A DNA stretch of 64,000 nt from JADJWR01 sp964610575 (GCA_964610575.1 CAZSYX010000005.1:1-64000); one strand, 5' to 3'. Numbered from the stretch's first letter, positions 44,201 through 54,898 are shown. Numbers and translations: made by a program. The notes: generated from the sequence alone by a model not told the origin.

Positions 44201-45676
44201 ATGACCCGCATGTGCCCCTGCAACAGCGCAGTACTCACAAGCGAGCCGACGCGAGCCGAAGCGGGCTCTCGCGTAGTCAAGGCTGCGTGGCGCCTTCTTG
44301 GCGCAATCGGCTTGCTGCTGATCCTGTTGCAGGCTGCGGGTTCTGTGCAAGCGGCGGCTGTCGCGGTGTTGCAGGTCGACGGCGCCATCAGCCCGGCCTC
44401 GGCCGACTACATCGAGCGCGGCATCGGCAAGGCGCAGTCTCAGGGCGCGTCACTGGTTGTCCTGCAGCTCGACACGCCCGGGGGGCTGGACACCTCAATG
44501 CGGCAGATCGTCAAGGCCATCCTCGCCTCGCCGGTGCCGGTAGCCACGTTTGTCTCGCCCGAGGGCGCGCGCGCGGCAAGTGCAGGAACCTACATCCTGT
44601 ACGCCAGCCACATCGCTGCGATGGCCCCCGCGACCAACCTCGGCGCGGCCACGCCGGTGCCACTGGGTGTGCCCGGAACCGCGCCTGGCGACGGTCAGCC
44701 GATGCGCAAGCCACCGCACGCCGAAGAGAAAACCGGCGAAAAGAAGGCATCCGAGGCGCCCGCCCCTACTGCCCCTGCTGATGCGATGCGCGCCAAGCAG
44801 GTCAACGACGCGGTCGCCTACATCCGCAGCCTGGCTGAACTGCGCGGGCGCAACGCCGACTGGGCGGAACGCGCGGTGCGCGAGGGCATCAGCCTCTCGT
44901 CCGAGCAGGCGCTCAAGGAAAAGGTGATCGACCTGGTCGCGCAGGACGTGCCGGCGCTGCTCAAGGCGCTGCACGGGCGCGAGATCAAGGTACTAGAGCG
45001 AACCGTCAAGCTGGACACCGAGGCGGCGACGCTGCTTACGATCGCCCCCGATGCCCGCAACCGTTTCCTGGCGGTGATCACCAACCCGAGCGTGGCGCTG
45101 ATCCTGATGCTGATCGGCGTCTACGGGCTGTTCTTCGAGTTCTCTTCACCCGGTTTTGGCGTGGCCGGCGTCGCCGGCGGCATCTGCCTGCTGCTCGGCC
45201 TGTATGCGCTGCAACTGCTGCCGATCAACTACGCCGGATTAGGGCTGATATTGCTGGGCCTGGCCTTGATGATCGCCGAGACCTTCCTGCCCAGCTTCGG
45301 CGTACTGGGCATCGGCGGCATCGTCGCTTTCGTGCTCGGCGCCACGCTGCTGATCGACACCGAGGTGCCCGGCTTCGGTATTCCGCTGCCGGTGATCGTC
45401 GCCACGGCGCTGATGAGCGCCGCCCTGCTCGTTCTGGTCGGCGGCTTGGCGCTGCGCTCGCGTCGCGCACCGGTGGTCAGCGGCCGTGAAGAAATGATCG
45501 GCGCCTACGGCGAAGTGTTCGATGCGGAAGGATGGGCCAGCGTGCACGGCGAGCGCTGGCGGGTACGCAGCACGGCGCCGCTCGCCCCCGGCCAGACAGT
45601 GCGGGTCACCGCAATCGACGGATTGACGCTGACCGTCGAACCGGCGTCCGACCGTATCGCCAAGGAAAAGGAGTAG
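44201..45676 (+). CDS. NfeD family membrane serine protease (long form)
   Basis: This is a ClpP-class membrane protease fused to membrane segments and a C-terminal OB-fold NfeD domain. The protease part has LQLDTPGGLDTSMRQIV and the nucleophile Ser in RAASAGTYI, with a Lys in the later RAKQVNDAVAYIRS. A Pro/Ala/Lys-rich insertion (EEKTGEKKASEAPAPTAP) lies between them. Four to five membrane segments follow, then the OB domain (IGAYGEVFDAEGWASVHGERW). I use ATG 44201 (491 residues), but ATG 44210 or an earlier codon is possible; the start is not decided by a ribosome-binding site. It pairs with the downstream slipin, the usual substrate or partner. Confidence 0.88.
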   Translation: MTRMCPCNSAVLTSEPTRAEAGSRVVKAAWRLLGAIGLLLILLQAAGSVQAAAVAVLQVDGAISPASADYIERGIGKAQSQGASLVVLQLDTPGGLDTSMRQIVKAILASPVPVATFVSPEGARAASAGTYILYASHIAAMAPATNLGAATPVPLGVPGTAPGDGQPMRKPPHAEEKTGEKKASEAPAPTAPADAMRAKQVNDAVAYIRSLAELRGRNADWAERAVREGISLSSEQALKEKVIDLVAQDVPALLKALHGREIKVLERTVKLDTEAATLLTIAPDARNRFLAVITNPSVALILMLIGVYGLFFEFSSPGFGVAGVAGGICLLLGLYALQLLPINYAGLGLILLGLALMIAETFLPSFGVLGIGGIVAFVLGATLLIDTEVPGFGIPLPVIVATALMSAALLVLVGGLALRSRRAPVVSGREEMIGAYGEVFDAEGWASVHGERWRVRSTAPLAPGQTVRVTAIDGLTLTVEPASDRIAKEKE

Positions 45677-45679
45677 ATC

Positions 45680-46441
45680 ATGCTGGCCAACCTCCCTATC
45701 GGACTCGGTAGCGTCCTGCTGCTGCTGATCGTCCTGCTCGTCTCGTCGTTGCGCATCCTGCGCGAGTACGAACGCGGCGTCGTGTTCCAGCTGGGGCGGT
45801 TCTGGAAGGTCAAGGGCCCCGGGCTGGTGATCGTGATCCCCGGCATCCAGCAGATGGTGCGGGTGGACCTGCGCGTGGTGACGATGGACGTGCCGCCGCA
45901 GGACGTGATCTCGCGCGACAACGTGTCGGTCAAGGTCAACGCGGTCGTTTTCTTCCGCGTGGTCGATCCGGAAAAGGCCATCATCCAGGTGGAGAAGTAC
46001 CTGATGGCCACCAGCCAGCTGGCGCAGACGACGTTGCGCGTCGTGCTTGGCAAGCACGAGCTGGACGAGATGCTGGCCGAACGGGAACGGCTGAACCTGG
46101 ACGTGCAGCGCATCCTCGATTCGCAGACTGATGCCTGGGGCATCAAGGTGACCAACGTCGAGATCAAGCACATCGATCTGAACGAGTCGATGGTGCGCGC
46201 GATCGCCCGCCAGGCCGAGGCCGAGCGGGAGCGGCGCGCCAAGGTGATCCACGCCGACGGCGAGAAGCAGGCTGCTGCGGCGTTGCTCGAAGCGGCGCAG
46301 ATGCTGTCGCGGCAACCGGAGGCGATGCAGCTTCGCTACCTTCAGACGATGACCCAGGTGGCCGGCGATCGCGCCTCGACTATCGTGTTCCCGCTGCCGC
46401 TTGACCTGCTGACCAAGCTCATCGGCAACAAGGAGAAATGA
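45680..46441 (+). CDS. SPFH-domain slipin (stomatin-like) membrane protein
   Basis: This 253-residue stomatin-family protein has one N-terminal membrane segment (about residues 8-27). It is followed by REYERGVVFQLGRFWKVKGPGL, DVPPQDVISRDNVSV and a charged coiled-coil AEAERERRAKVIHADGEKQAA, all hallmarks of slipins. These proteins form oligomeric membrane scaffolds and are commonly encoded next to NfeD proteases, which can cleave their C-terminus. It starts 3 nt after the NfeD stop. The glgB GTG follows its stop without a gap. Confidence 0.94.
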   Translation: MLANLPIGLGSVLLLLIVLLVSSLRILREYERGVVFQLGRFWKVKGPGLVIVIPGIQQMVRVDLRVVTMDVPPQDVISRDNVSVKVNAVVFFRVVDPEKAIIQVEKYLMATSQLAQTTLRVVLGKHELDEMLAERERLNLDVQRILDSQTDAWGIKVTNVEIKHIDLNESMVRAIARQAEAERERRAKVIHADGEKQAAAALLEAAQMLSRQPEAMQLRYLQTMTQVAGDRASTIVFPLPLDLLTKLIGNKEK

Positions 46442-48343
<1,902 letters not shown>

Positions 48344-48410
48344 CGCACCGGGTCGCCATGCTGCCGTCGGCCGAACCGGGCGACCTTCGATCGCCGCCGA
48401 GCGACGATCG

Positions 48411-49376
48411 ATGATCCTGACCGGCGACATCGGCGGCACCAAGACACTGCTCGCCCTGCACGACGACGACGGCGCGATCGTCGTCAACCGCCGTTATCCG
48501 TCGCGCGACGCGGCCACCTTCGACGCGCTGGTGGCGCGCTTCCTCGACGAGACTGCGGCGAAACCGCGGCTGGCCTGCTTCGGCGTCGCCGGGCCGGTGC
48601 TCGGAGCGCGGGTCAAGGTGACGCACCTGCCGTGGGAGATCGATGCTGCCTCGCTGGCAACGCGCTTCGGCCTGGAGCGGGTGCACCTGCTGAACGATTT
48701 CGCGGCGGCAGCGCATGGCATCGGTGCACTGTCGTCGTCCGACCTCGTGACGTTGCAGGAAGGCGAACCGCTGGGCGAGCGGCCGAAGCTCGTCATCGGC
48801 GCCGGCACCGGACTGGGCATCGCCTATGTCATGGGCGATACCGTGCTGTCCGGCGAAGGTGGGCACGCCGCCTTCGCGCCCGCTGACGCCGCCCAGGACG
48901 CGCTCTGGCGGTGGCTGCAAGCGCGCGTCGGGCGCGTGCAGGTCGAGCACGTGGCCAGTGGCCGCGGCCTGGCCCACATCTACGAGTTCCTGCTCGAGCA
49001 GGCACCGGAGAAGGCGGTGCCGGGCGCCCGCGGCGTTCTGGCTGCCGAGGATGCCGCCGCCGCCATCGGCCGTCAGGCGCTTGAGGCAGGAGATGCGCTG
49101 TCGCTGGCGTCCCTCGACCTCTTCATCTCCTGCTACGGCGCGCTGGCCGGCGACCAGGCGCTGACGGTGCTGGCGCGCGGCGGCGTGTACGTCGCCGGCG
49201 GCATCGCGCCGAAGCTGCTGCCGCGCTTTAGGACGGGCGGCTTCCTTGCAGCCTTCAACGACAAGGGCCCCTACGCTGACCTCACGCGCACCTGTCCGGT
49301 GCACGTGGTGACCAACCCTGACCTGCCGTTGCTCGGCGCCGCTCGTCATGCGGCGAGGTCATCAACCACGGTATAA
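48411..49376 (+). CDS. glk: Glucokinase
   Basis: This 321-residue ROK-unrelated bacterial glucokinase has the phosphate motif GDIGGTKT at residues 6-13, LNDFAAAAHGI with the catalytic Asp, GAGTGLGIAYV, and the GEGGHAAFAP segment that contacts sugar. It converts glucose to glucose 6-phosphate. Its location beside glgB fits a small glucose/glycogen unit. ATG 48411 gives the canonical N-terminus MILTGDIGGTKT. Confidence 0.95.
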   Translation: MILTGDIGGTKTLLALHDDDGAIVVNRRYPSRDAATFDALVARFLDETAAKPRLACFGVAGPVLGARVKVTHLPWEIDAASLATRFGLERVHLLNDFAAAAHGIGALSSSDLVTLQEGEPLGERPKLVIGAGTGLGIAYVMGDTVLSGEGGHAAFAPADAAQDALWRWLQARVGRVQVEHVASGRGLAHIYEFLLEQAPEKAVPGARGVLAAEDAAAAIGRQALEAGDALSLASLDLFISCYGALAGDQALTVLARGGVYVAGGIAPKLLPRFRTGGFLAAFNDKGPYADLTRTCPVHVVTNPDLPLLGAARHAARSSTTV

Positions 49377-49428
49377 GGGTGTGGTGAGCGTTCGTGCTTC
49401 AATCAAGGCGACACCGATGGAGGAAGTA

Positions 49429-49779
49429 ATGGCCACCCGCAAGACTGCGAGCAAGACCCCCGCCGCCAAGGCGACCAAGACCGCCGCCAAGGCTGAAAGC
49501 AAGCCTGCAGCCGCGCCAGCCAAGCGCGCTGCTCCCGCCGCACCGAAAAGACCGCCTGCGGCCGCCACTAGCAGGCCCGCCGCTGCCGCACCGGCACCAC
49601 GCGAGACGCCGAGGCCACAGGCGCGCCCTGTCGAAGCGCCCACCGGGGAAGCCCGCTATCGCTGGATCGCTCACGCGGCCTACCTGCGCGCCGAGAAGCG
49701 AGGCTTCGCGCCCGGGCAGGAAATCGACGACTGGCTCGCCGCCGAGGCGGAGTTCCTCGCCACCCACGGCGCGAGGTAG
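49429..49779 (+). CDS. DUF2934 protein with basic histone-like N-terminal half
   Basis: This 116-residue protein has two parts. Residues 1 to about 70 are Ala/Lys/Pro-rich (ATRKTASKTPAAKATKTAAK and so on), like the tails of histone H1 and bacterial AlgP-type proteins. Residues about 80-112 form the DUF2934 domain (RWIAHAAYLRAEKRGFAPGQEIDDWLAAE). I chose ATG 49429 because GGAGGAA lies 4-10 nt upstream; earlier in-frame starts lack this. It follows glk by 52 nt. A DNA-binding or condensation role is an inference from composition only. Confidence 0.8.
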   Translation: MATRKTASKTPAAKATKTAAKAESKPAAAPAKRAAPAAPKRPPAAATSRPAAAAPAPRETPRPQARPVEAPTGEARYRWIAHAAYLRAEKRGFAPGQEIDDWLAAEAEFLATHGAR

Positions 49780-49801
49780 ATCTCGACGCCGCTGTCGTCG
49801 C

Positions 49802-50254
49802 TCAACGAAGCAGCCGCTCGTCCCAGGGCGGCACTTCTGCCGCCACCTGGAAATAGAAGTAGATCTCGCGCCGGTCTGCGACGCCGATCGTGACTTGTTG
49901 CTCCGACGTTTCCCCCTGCAGGCTGGCGCGCACCGCATATCGGCCCGGCGGCAGATCGATCAGCAGCCACGGCCCGGCGACCTCGCGATCGAACACGCCG
50001 CGCCCGCTCGCATCTGCAATCCGTATCCGCACGCCCGACAGATAGGCGCCGCTGCCGCGCGCGGCTGTCGTCACCCGCAGGCGGAAGTCCCTGCGCGCCT
50101 GCTCGAGTTCCTCGCGCTCCTCGATGCCGAAGCCGCCGGCAAGATAAGGCCAGCCGTCCAGCGTCAGCCCGCGCTCGAACGCAACGGCCGGCGTTCCGCC
50201 GGCAAGCAGAGCCAAGCCCAGTGCGGTGATCGCTGCGGCCAGGCAGGATCTCAT
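49802..50254 (-). CDS. Secreted hypothetical protein with carboxypeptidase-regulatory-like fold
   Basis: This 150-residue product has a clear signal peptide (ending near residue 25, TPAVAF). The mature part contains VRIRIADASGRGVFDREVAGPWLLIDLPPGRYAV (about residues 74-108), the pattern of a small beta-sandwich as in carboxypeptidase regulatory-like domains, where LPPGRY is typical. GGAGAG lies just before ATG 50254. It converges on the DUF2934 gene 22 nt away. I do not recognise a specific function; an extracellular or periplasmic binding role is a guess. Confidence 0.7.
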   Translation of the reverse strand: MRSCLAAAITALGLALLAGGTPAVAFERGLTLDGWPYLAGGFGIEEREELEQARRDFRLRVTTAARGSGAYLSGVRIRIADASGRGVFDREVAGPWLLIDLPPGRYAVRASLQGETSEQQVTIGVADRREIYFYFQVAAEVPPWDERLLR

Positions 50255-50609
50255 TGCCTCTCCTTGCGAGCCCGTGTGTTCATTTGTACGTCGATCGGCG
50301 CCATGTCGAGTTCCCGTTGAGACTCGCGTTCTTGCGCTGGATCAGTTATTTCGCTTGCGATCGCCGGCGCGCGGCGATCGGTGAAACCCTGACGCCGGCG
50401 CATCGAGGCTTGCAGCGACCGCCACGTCTGCATGTCGGTTTGCGCGTACGGCCTGCGCGCAGGGACGCAGCGGGTCGAGTCACTAAGATTCGCGTGTTCG
50501 CGTTGGTTGCAGCCGCAGGCGGCGCGACATTCCATGCAGGCGCGGGCGCCTGCACTGTGGTCGCCCGAGGGCGACTCTCCCCCACGAGGCCAGTTCGGCG
50601 AGCGTCCTG
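50255..50609. other. 355-nt stretch without a recognisable gene
   Basis: This gap separates the minus-strand secreted protein from the plus-strand antiporter, so promoters in both directions are expected here. Frames stay open across it, but their translations are Arg-rich and family-less, as usual for non-coding frames in GC-rich DNA. A short hairpin GTCGCCC-GA-GGGCGAC occurs at about 50558-50573. I see no convincing promoter or RNA. Confidence 0.6.
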
Positions 50610-51818
50610 ATGGATCCGCTTCACTTTCTTCCCGCGTGGCCTCCCGACGCCACACCGCTCGGCTGGGTCGCCGTGCTGCTGCTGGCGGCAATCGTTGCCG
50701 GCGAGAGCGTTCGCCGCTTTCTGCGCATCTCGCGTGTCATCGGCTATCTCGCAGTGGGCGTCCTGCTCGGCCCGGCCGCCGGCGGCGTGATCGACAACGG
50801 CACCGCCGGCCATCTGCGCATCTTCGTCGACATTGCGGTCGGCATGCTGCTGTTCGAACTCGGCCAGCGTGTCGACCTTGGCTGGCTGCGGCGCAATCCA
50901 TCGCTGCTCGCCGCCAGCGTGCTCGAGGCGGCGCTGACTTTCATGCTGGTGTACGTGGCGATGACCAGGTTCGGCATCCGCCCGGTGACCGCGGCGGCCG
51001 CCGCGCTGCTGGCCGTGGCCACCTCGCCCGCCGTGGTGATGACGGTGATCAAGGACCTGCGTGCCCAGGGTCAGGTCACCGAGCGGGTGATGCTGTTCAC
51101 TGCGCTGAACACCGCCTACGCCGTGGTCGGCTTGACGCTGATCGTCGGCTGGCTCGACTACGAGCGTGAACGACCGCTGTCGACGATGATCCTGCACCCG
51201 CTGTACCTGGTCCTTGGGTCGCTGCTGCTTGCCGGTGTGCTGGCGATGGTGATGCTCAGCCTGTTGCGCCTGTTCGGCCGCCGGCCCGCGTTCCAGTTCT
51301 CGGCCACCGCCTCGCTGGTGCTGCTGACGGTGGCGGCGGCCACCATGCTGAAACTCTCGGTGCCGCTGGCGCTGCTGCTGCTCGGCATGTTCGCCCGGTT
51401 GTTCGACCACGAGCGGCACTTCGTGTCGCTGAAGTTCGGCGAAGCGGCGATGCTGTTCATCGTCCTGCTGTTTGCGCTCGCCGGCGCCAGCCTGGAATTC
51501 GGCGGCTGGTCGACGGCGGTGCCGCTGGCGCTCGCCTTCGCCGGAGCGCGGCTGCTCGGCAAGGCGGTGCCGATCCTGCTGCTGTCGCATGCCAGCGGCC
51601 TGGCGCTGCGCAAGTCGTCGCTGGTGAGCCTAGGCCTGATGCCGATGTCCGCGCTTTCGCTGCTGATGCTGCACGAGCTGATGCGGCAGTCGCCTTCGCT
51701 GGCGAGCGAGATCGGCCCGCCCGTGTTCCTTGCCATTGCCGTGCTGGCCTTCGCCGGCCCGCTGGCGCTCGAGTTCGCGCTGCGCCGCGCCGGCGAGGCG
51801 GCGGAGGAAACACGATGA
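50610..51818 (+). CDS. Cation:proton antiporter (CPA2 / KefB type)
   Basis: This 402-residue membrane protein has about 11-12 hydrophobic segments. Its N-terminal RISRVIGYLAVGVLLGP and later FVDIAVGMLLFELGQRVD are typical of monovalent cation:proton antiporter-2 proteins. A central TAAAAALLAVATSPAVVMTVIKDL matches the ion-binding helix region. There is no C-terminal TrkA-N (RCK) domain, unlike KefB/KefC, so it is the short form. The transported ion (Na+ or K+) is not determined. A hairpin-rich gap of 235 nt follows. Confidence 0.88.
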   Translation: MDPLHFLPAWPPDATPLGWVAVLLLAAIVAGESVRRFLRISRVIGYLAVGVLLGPAAGGVIDNGTAGHLRIFVDIAVGMLLFELGQRVDLGWLRRNPSLLAASVLEAALTFMLVYVAMTRFGIRPVTAAAAALLAVATSPAVVMTVIKDLRAQGQVTERVMLFTALNTAYAVVGLTLIVGWLDYERERPLSTMILHPLYLVLGSLLLAGVLAMVMLSLLRLFGRRPAFQFSATASLVLLTVAAATMLKLSVPLALLLLGMFARLFDHERHFVSLKFGEAAMLFIVLLFALAGASLEFGGWSTAVPLALAFAGARLLGKAVPILLLSHASGLALRKSSLVSLGLMPMSALSLLMLHELMRQSPSLASEIGPPVFLAIAVLAFAGPLALEFALRRAGEAAEETR

Positions 51819-51900
51819 GCGCCGCATGGCCGCTCCAAAGGCGCTTGGCCTTGCAGGCCGCGCTCGTGCAGGCATGCGCTCGCCCGCTCGCAGGCACGGG

Positions 51901-52041
51901 TCATGCCGCAGGGCATGACGCCGTGTCCGGCTCGCGCCCCCTCGGGGGGCGGAGCGCGGACATGAGCTCGTGCCTGCGCACGAGCGAGTGCCTCGCGACG
52001 CGGCCGCGCCTGCAAGCGCGGCCGTGGGATGCCCGCAGGGC
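51901..52041. repeat. Cluster of stacked hairpins before ybdK
   Basis: Five short inverted repeats follow one another: TCATGCC/GGCATGA (51901-51918), CGCCCCC/GGGGGCG (51935-51951), GCTCGTGC/GCACGAGC (51966-51985), CGGCCGCGC/GCGCGGCCG (52001-52024) and GCCC/GGGC (52031-52041). The longest is a perfect 9-bp stem. The last ends 12 nt before the ybdK ATG. This resembles the mosaic palindromic repeats (BIME/REP-like) between genes in Burkholderiales, and could control mRNA stability or access to the ybdK start. Confidence 0.65.
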
Positions 52042-52053
52042 GAAGGGGGCAAC

Positions 52054-53175
52054 ATGAGCGACATGGACTTCGGCGCCTCGAAGGCGCTCACCATGGGCAT
52101 CGAGCTGGAACTTCAGATCCTGAACCGGCGCGACTGCGACCTGACGCATGGCGCCGCCGACCTGATCCGCGTGGTTGAACGCAGCGGGCATCCCGGCGAC
52201 ATCAAGCCCGAGATCACCGAGAGCATGATCGAGATCAGCACCGGCATCCACGAGCGCCACGACACGGCGCTCGCAGAGTTGCGTGCGATACGCGATGCGC
52301 TGGTGGCGGCAGCGAAGAAGCTGAACCTGCTGGTGGCCGGCGGCGGCGCCCATCCGTTCCAGCGCTGGAACGAGCGGCAGATCTTCGACAAGCCGCGCTT
52401 CCGCCAGATCAGCGCGCTGTACGGCTACCTCGCGAAGCAGTTCACCATCTTCGGCCAGCACGTGCACATCGGCTGCCCCGACGGCGACACCGCGATGTAC
52501 CTGACGCACGCGATGAGCCGCTACATCCCGCACTTCATCGCGCTGGCCGCCTCGTCCCCCTACCACCAGGGCACCGACACTTCGTTCGACTCGTCGCGCC
52601 TGAACGCCGTCTACGCCTTTCCGCTGTCGGGCCGGGCGCCGGTGCTCGACCGCTGGGACGCCTTCGTCGCCTACTTCGAGAAGATGCGCGCGGCGAAGGT
52701 GGTGGAGAGCATGAAGGACTTCTACTGGGACATCCGCCCCAAGCCCGAGTACGGGACGATCGAAGTGCGCGTGTTCGACACGCCGCTGACGGTCGACAAG
52801 GCGGCGGCGCTGGCTGCCTACGTGCAGGCGCTGGCGCGCTATCTGTTGCTCGAGCGACCGGTCGTCGTGCACGAGGACATGTACCTCGCCTACACCTACA
52901 ACCGTTTCCAGGCCTGTCGCTTCGGGCTCGAGGGGCTGATGATCGACCCGGCCTCGCACGAGCACCGGCCGATCAACGAGGACATCGTGGCCACCGTCGA
53001 GGCACTGGCGCTACACGCCGAGGCGCTGCAATCGACCGCCGCGATGCGCCTGATCCGCGGCTGGGCCGGCACCGGCACCAACGATGCCGCCTGGATGCGC
53101 GAGCACTTCAAGCGCAGCGACTCGCTTGCCGACCTGATGTGGCAGACGAGCCAGCTATGGGAAGGAGCGCCTTAA
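52054..53175 (+). CDS. ybdK: YbdK-type carboxylate-amine ligase (glutamate-cysteine ligase family 2)
   Basis: This 373-residue GCS2-family enzyme begins with MGIELELQILNRRDCDLTHGA, the ATP/metal-binding start of YbdK. It has HPFQRWNERQI, the His-rich FGQHVHIGCP and IRPKPEYGTIEVRVFDTPLT. YbdK has weak glutamate-cysteine ligase activity, and its physiological role is unsettled. I use ATG 52054, since upstream in-frame codons fall in the hairpin block and encode no conserved residues. The MaoC gene follows immediately. Confidence 0.9.
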   Translation: MSDMDFGASKALTMGIELELQILNRRDCDLTHGAADLIRVVERSGHPGDIKPEITESMIEISTGIHERHDTALAELRAIRDALVAAAKKLNLLVAGGGAHPFQRWNERQIFDKPRFRQISALYGYLAKQFTIFGQHVHIGCPDGDTAMYLTHAMSRYIPHFIALAASSPYHQGTDTSFDSSRLNAVYAFPLSGRAPVLDRWDAFVAYFEKMRAAKVVESMKDFYWDIRPKPEYGTIEVRVFDTPLTVDKAAALAAYVQALARYLLLERPVVVHEDMYLAYTYNRFQACRFGLEGLMIDPASHEHRPINEDIVATVEALALHAEALQSTAAMRLIRGWAGTGTNDAAWMREHFKRSDSLADLMWQTSQLWEGAP

Positions 53176-53730
53176 GTGTCGGCAGCCGACAAACGCGCCA
53201 TGCGACGATTGGCGGGAATTGCGCACGATCAAGGCTCGGCAATGACGACAGCCGCACCGTTTCCGCCGCAGCGCGAGCAGCGCTGGTTCGAGGACTACCG
53301 GCCCGGCCTGGTGCTGGAGTTCGGCGCGATCCCCGTTGACGAAGGGGAAGTCATCGAGTTCGCCCGCCGCTACGACCCGCAGCCCTTCCACATCGATGCC
53401 GAGGCCGCCGCGCAGGGCGCCTACGGAGGGCTGATCGCCAGCGGCTGGCACACCGGCAGCCTGATGATGCGGCTGCTGGTCGAGCACTACCTGTCGCCGG
53501 TGGCCAGCCTCGGCTCGCCGGGGCTCGACGAGCTGCGCTGGCTGGCGCCGGTGCGGCCGGGCGACACGCTGTCCGTGCGGGTGACCATCCTCGAGGCGCG
53601 GCGCTCGCAGTCGAAGCCCGACCGCGGCCTGGTTCGGGCGAAAATCGAGGTGCTGAACCAGCGCGGCGAGGTGGTGATGAGCGTGAAGGCGATCAACTTC
53701 ATTCTCTGCCGCACCCCGGTCGCGGGCTGA
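53176..53730 (+). CDS. MaoC-like hotdog dehydratase
   Basis: This 184-residue single-domain protein belongs to the MaoC family: FEDYRPGLVLEFG, ARRYDPQPFHIDAEAA (catalytic Asp and His), GGLIASGWHT and LRWLAPVRPGDTLSVRV. Such proteins hydrate enoyl-CoA-type substrates. GAAGGAG precedes the GTG at 53176 by 9 nt, so I take this start. ATG codons at 53200 and 53242 are alternatives, the latter nearer the domain start. It follows ybdK without a gap, but the two functions are not obviously related. Confidence 0.88.
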   Translation: MSAADKRAMRRLAGIAHDQGSAMTTAAPFPPQREQRWFEDYRPGLVLEFGAIPVDEGEVIEFARRYDPQPFHIDAEAAAQGAYGGLIASGWHTGSLMMRLLVEHYLSPVASLGSPGLDELRWLAPVRPGDTLSVRVTILEARRSQSKPDRGLVRAKIEVLNQRGEVVMSVKAINFILCRTPVAG

Positions 53731-53738
53731 GCGGACCT

Positions 53739-53784
53739 CCCCGAGGCGCGCCTGTAAACTCTCGCGCCAACTTCCGCCTCGGGG
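53739..53784 (+). promoter_or_regulatory. Competing inverted repeats around a putative -10 before the Bug protein gene
   Basis: An outer pair CCCCGAGGC (53739-53747) and GCCTCGGGG (53776-53784) and an inner pair GGCGCG (53745-53750) and CGCGCC (53763-53768) share three bases, so they cannot both form completely. TAAACT (53755-53760) in the centre is a plausible -10. This could be an operator or a read-through switch for transcripts from maoC. Confidence 0.35.
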
Positions 53785-53851
53785 CCTGGCCCTGCTTGTC
53801 GACGAGCCCGCGACCGGGCGCAACGGCGCGAAGCGCCGATCGGAAAGCCAC

Positions 53852-54841
53852 GTGAACCGCCGCCACTTCCTCACCGCCGCAAACACGCTCGGCGCAAGCC
53901 TGATCGCGCTGATCGTGCCGTTCGGCACCGCCGGCGCGCAGGAGTACCCGGACAAGCCGGTCCACCTGATCGTGCCCTTCCCGCCCGGCGGCGGCGCCGA
54001 CATCCTGGCGCGGACGGTTGCGCCGCGGCTGGCGCAGGCCCTCGGCAAGCCGATCGTGATCGAGAACAAGCCCGGTGCCGGCGGCAACGTCGGCGCCGAG
54101 TACGTGGCCAAGGCGGCGCCCGACGGCTACACGCTGCTGTACGGCACCAACGGCACGCACGGCATCAACGCCAGCCTGTACCGCAACCTGCGCTTCGACC
54201 CGATCAAGGACTTCATCCCGGTGTCGCGGATGACGACGATCGCCGCCATGCTGATCGTCAACAACCAGTTCCCGGTCACCACGGTCGATGAACTGATCCG
54301 CTACGCCAAGGCCAATCCCGGCAAGGTCAACTTCGCCTCCGCCGGCAACGGCACCACCTCGCACCTGGCCGGTGAACTGTTCAAGACCATGGCCGGCATC
54401 GACATCGTGCACGTGCCCTACCGCGGCGGCGCACTGGCGGTGACCGACCTCGTCGGCGGGCAGGTGCAGATGATGATCGACGTCATGCCCAACGCCCTGC
54501 CGCTGGCGCGGGACGGCCGCGCGCGCGGCATCGCGGTGTCGACCGCCACACGCTATCCCGGCGCGCCCGAGTACCCGACCATCGCCGAGTCCGGCCTGCC
54601 CGGCTTCGAGGCCAGCGCCTGGGACGGCATCTTCGTGCCGGCCGGCACGCCGGCGCCGATCGTCGCGCGGCTGAACGCCGCCATCCGCGAGACGGTCGAG
54701 GATCCGCAGGTCGCCGAGGCGTTGAAGGCGCGCGGCGCGCAGCCGATGCCCAACTCGCCGGAGGCGTTCGCGCGCCACATCGCCGACAGTTCCGAGAAGT
54801 GGGCTCGGGCCGTGCGCGCATCCGGAGCCAAGATCGACTGA
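53852..54841 (+). CDS. Bug/TctC family tripartite tricarboxylate transporter binding protein
   Basis: This 329-residue periplasmic receptor has a twin-arginine-like leader (NRRHFLTAA, cleavage near residue 31), then YPDKPVHLIVPFPPGGGADILAR, the Bug hallmark. Later come KPGAGGNVGAEYVAKAAPDGYTLL, FASAGNGTTSHLAGELF and HVPYRGG. No TctA or TctB gene lies nearby; Bug proteins are commonly orphan and very numerous in Burkholderiales. It starts with GTG at 53852. The ligand is unknown; the menB gene begins 57 nt downstream. Confidence 0.92.
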   Translation: MNRRHFLTAANTLGASLIALIVPFGTAGAQEYPDKPVHLIVPFPPGGGADILARTVAPRLAQALGKPIVIENKPGAGGNVGAEYVAKAAPDGYTLLYGTNGTHGINASLYRNLRFDPIKDFIPVSRMTTIAAMLIVNNQFPVTTVDELIRYAKANPGKVNFASAGNGTTSHLAGELFKTMAGIDIVHVPYRGGALAVTDLVGGQVQMMIDVMPNALPLARDGRARGIAVSTATRYPGAPEYPTIAESGLPGFEASAWDGIFVPAGTPAPIVARLNAAIRETVEDPQVAEALKARGAQPMPNSPEAFARHIADSSEKWARAVRASGAKID

Positions 54842-54898
54842 CCCAGGCCGCTGCCCTGCGGGCGCGGCGGCCTTCGCAATGCATCCCCGGAGAATTCG

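Noticed and set aside
51815..52057. An 80-codon frame overlapping the antiporter stop as ATGA
   Set aside because: The sequence is composed of hairpin arms and low-complexity codons, so I treat it as part of the repeat block rather than a gene.
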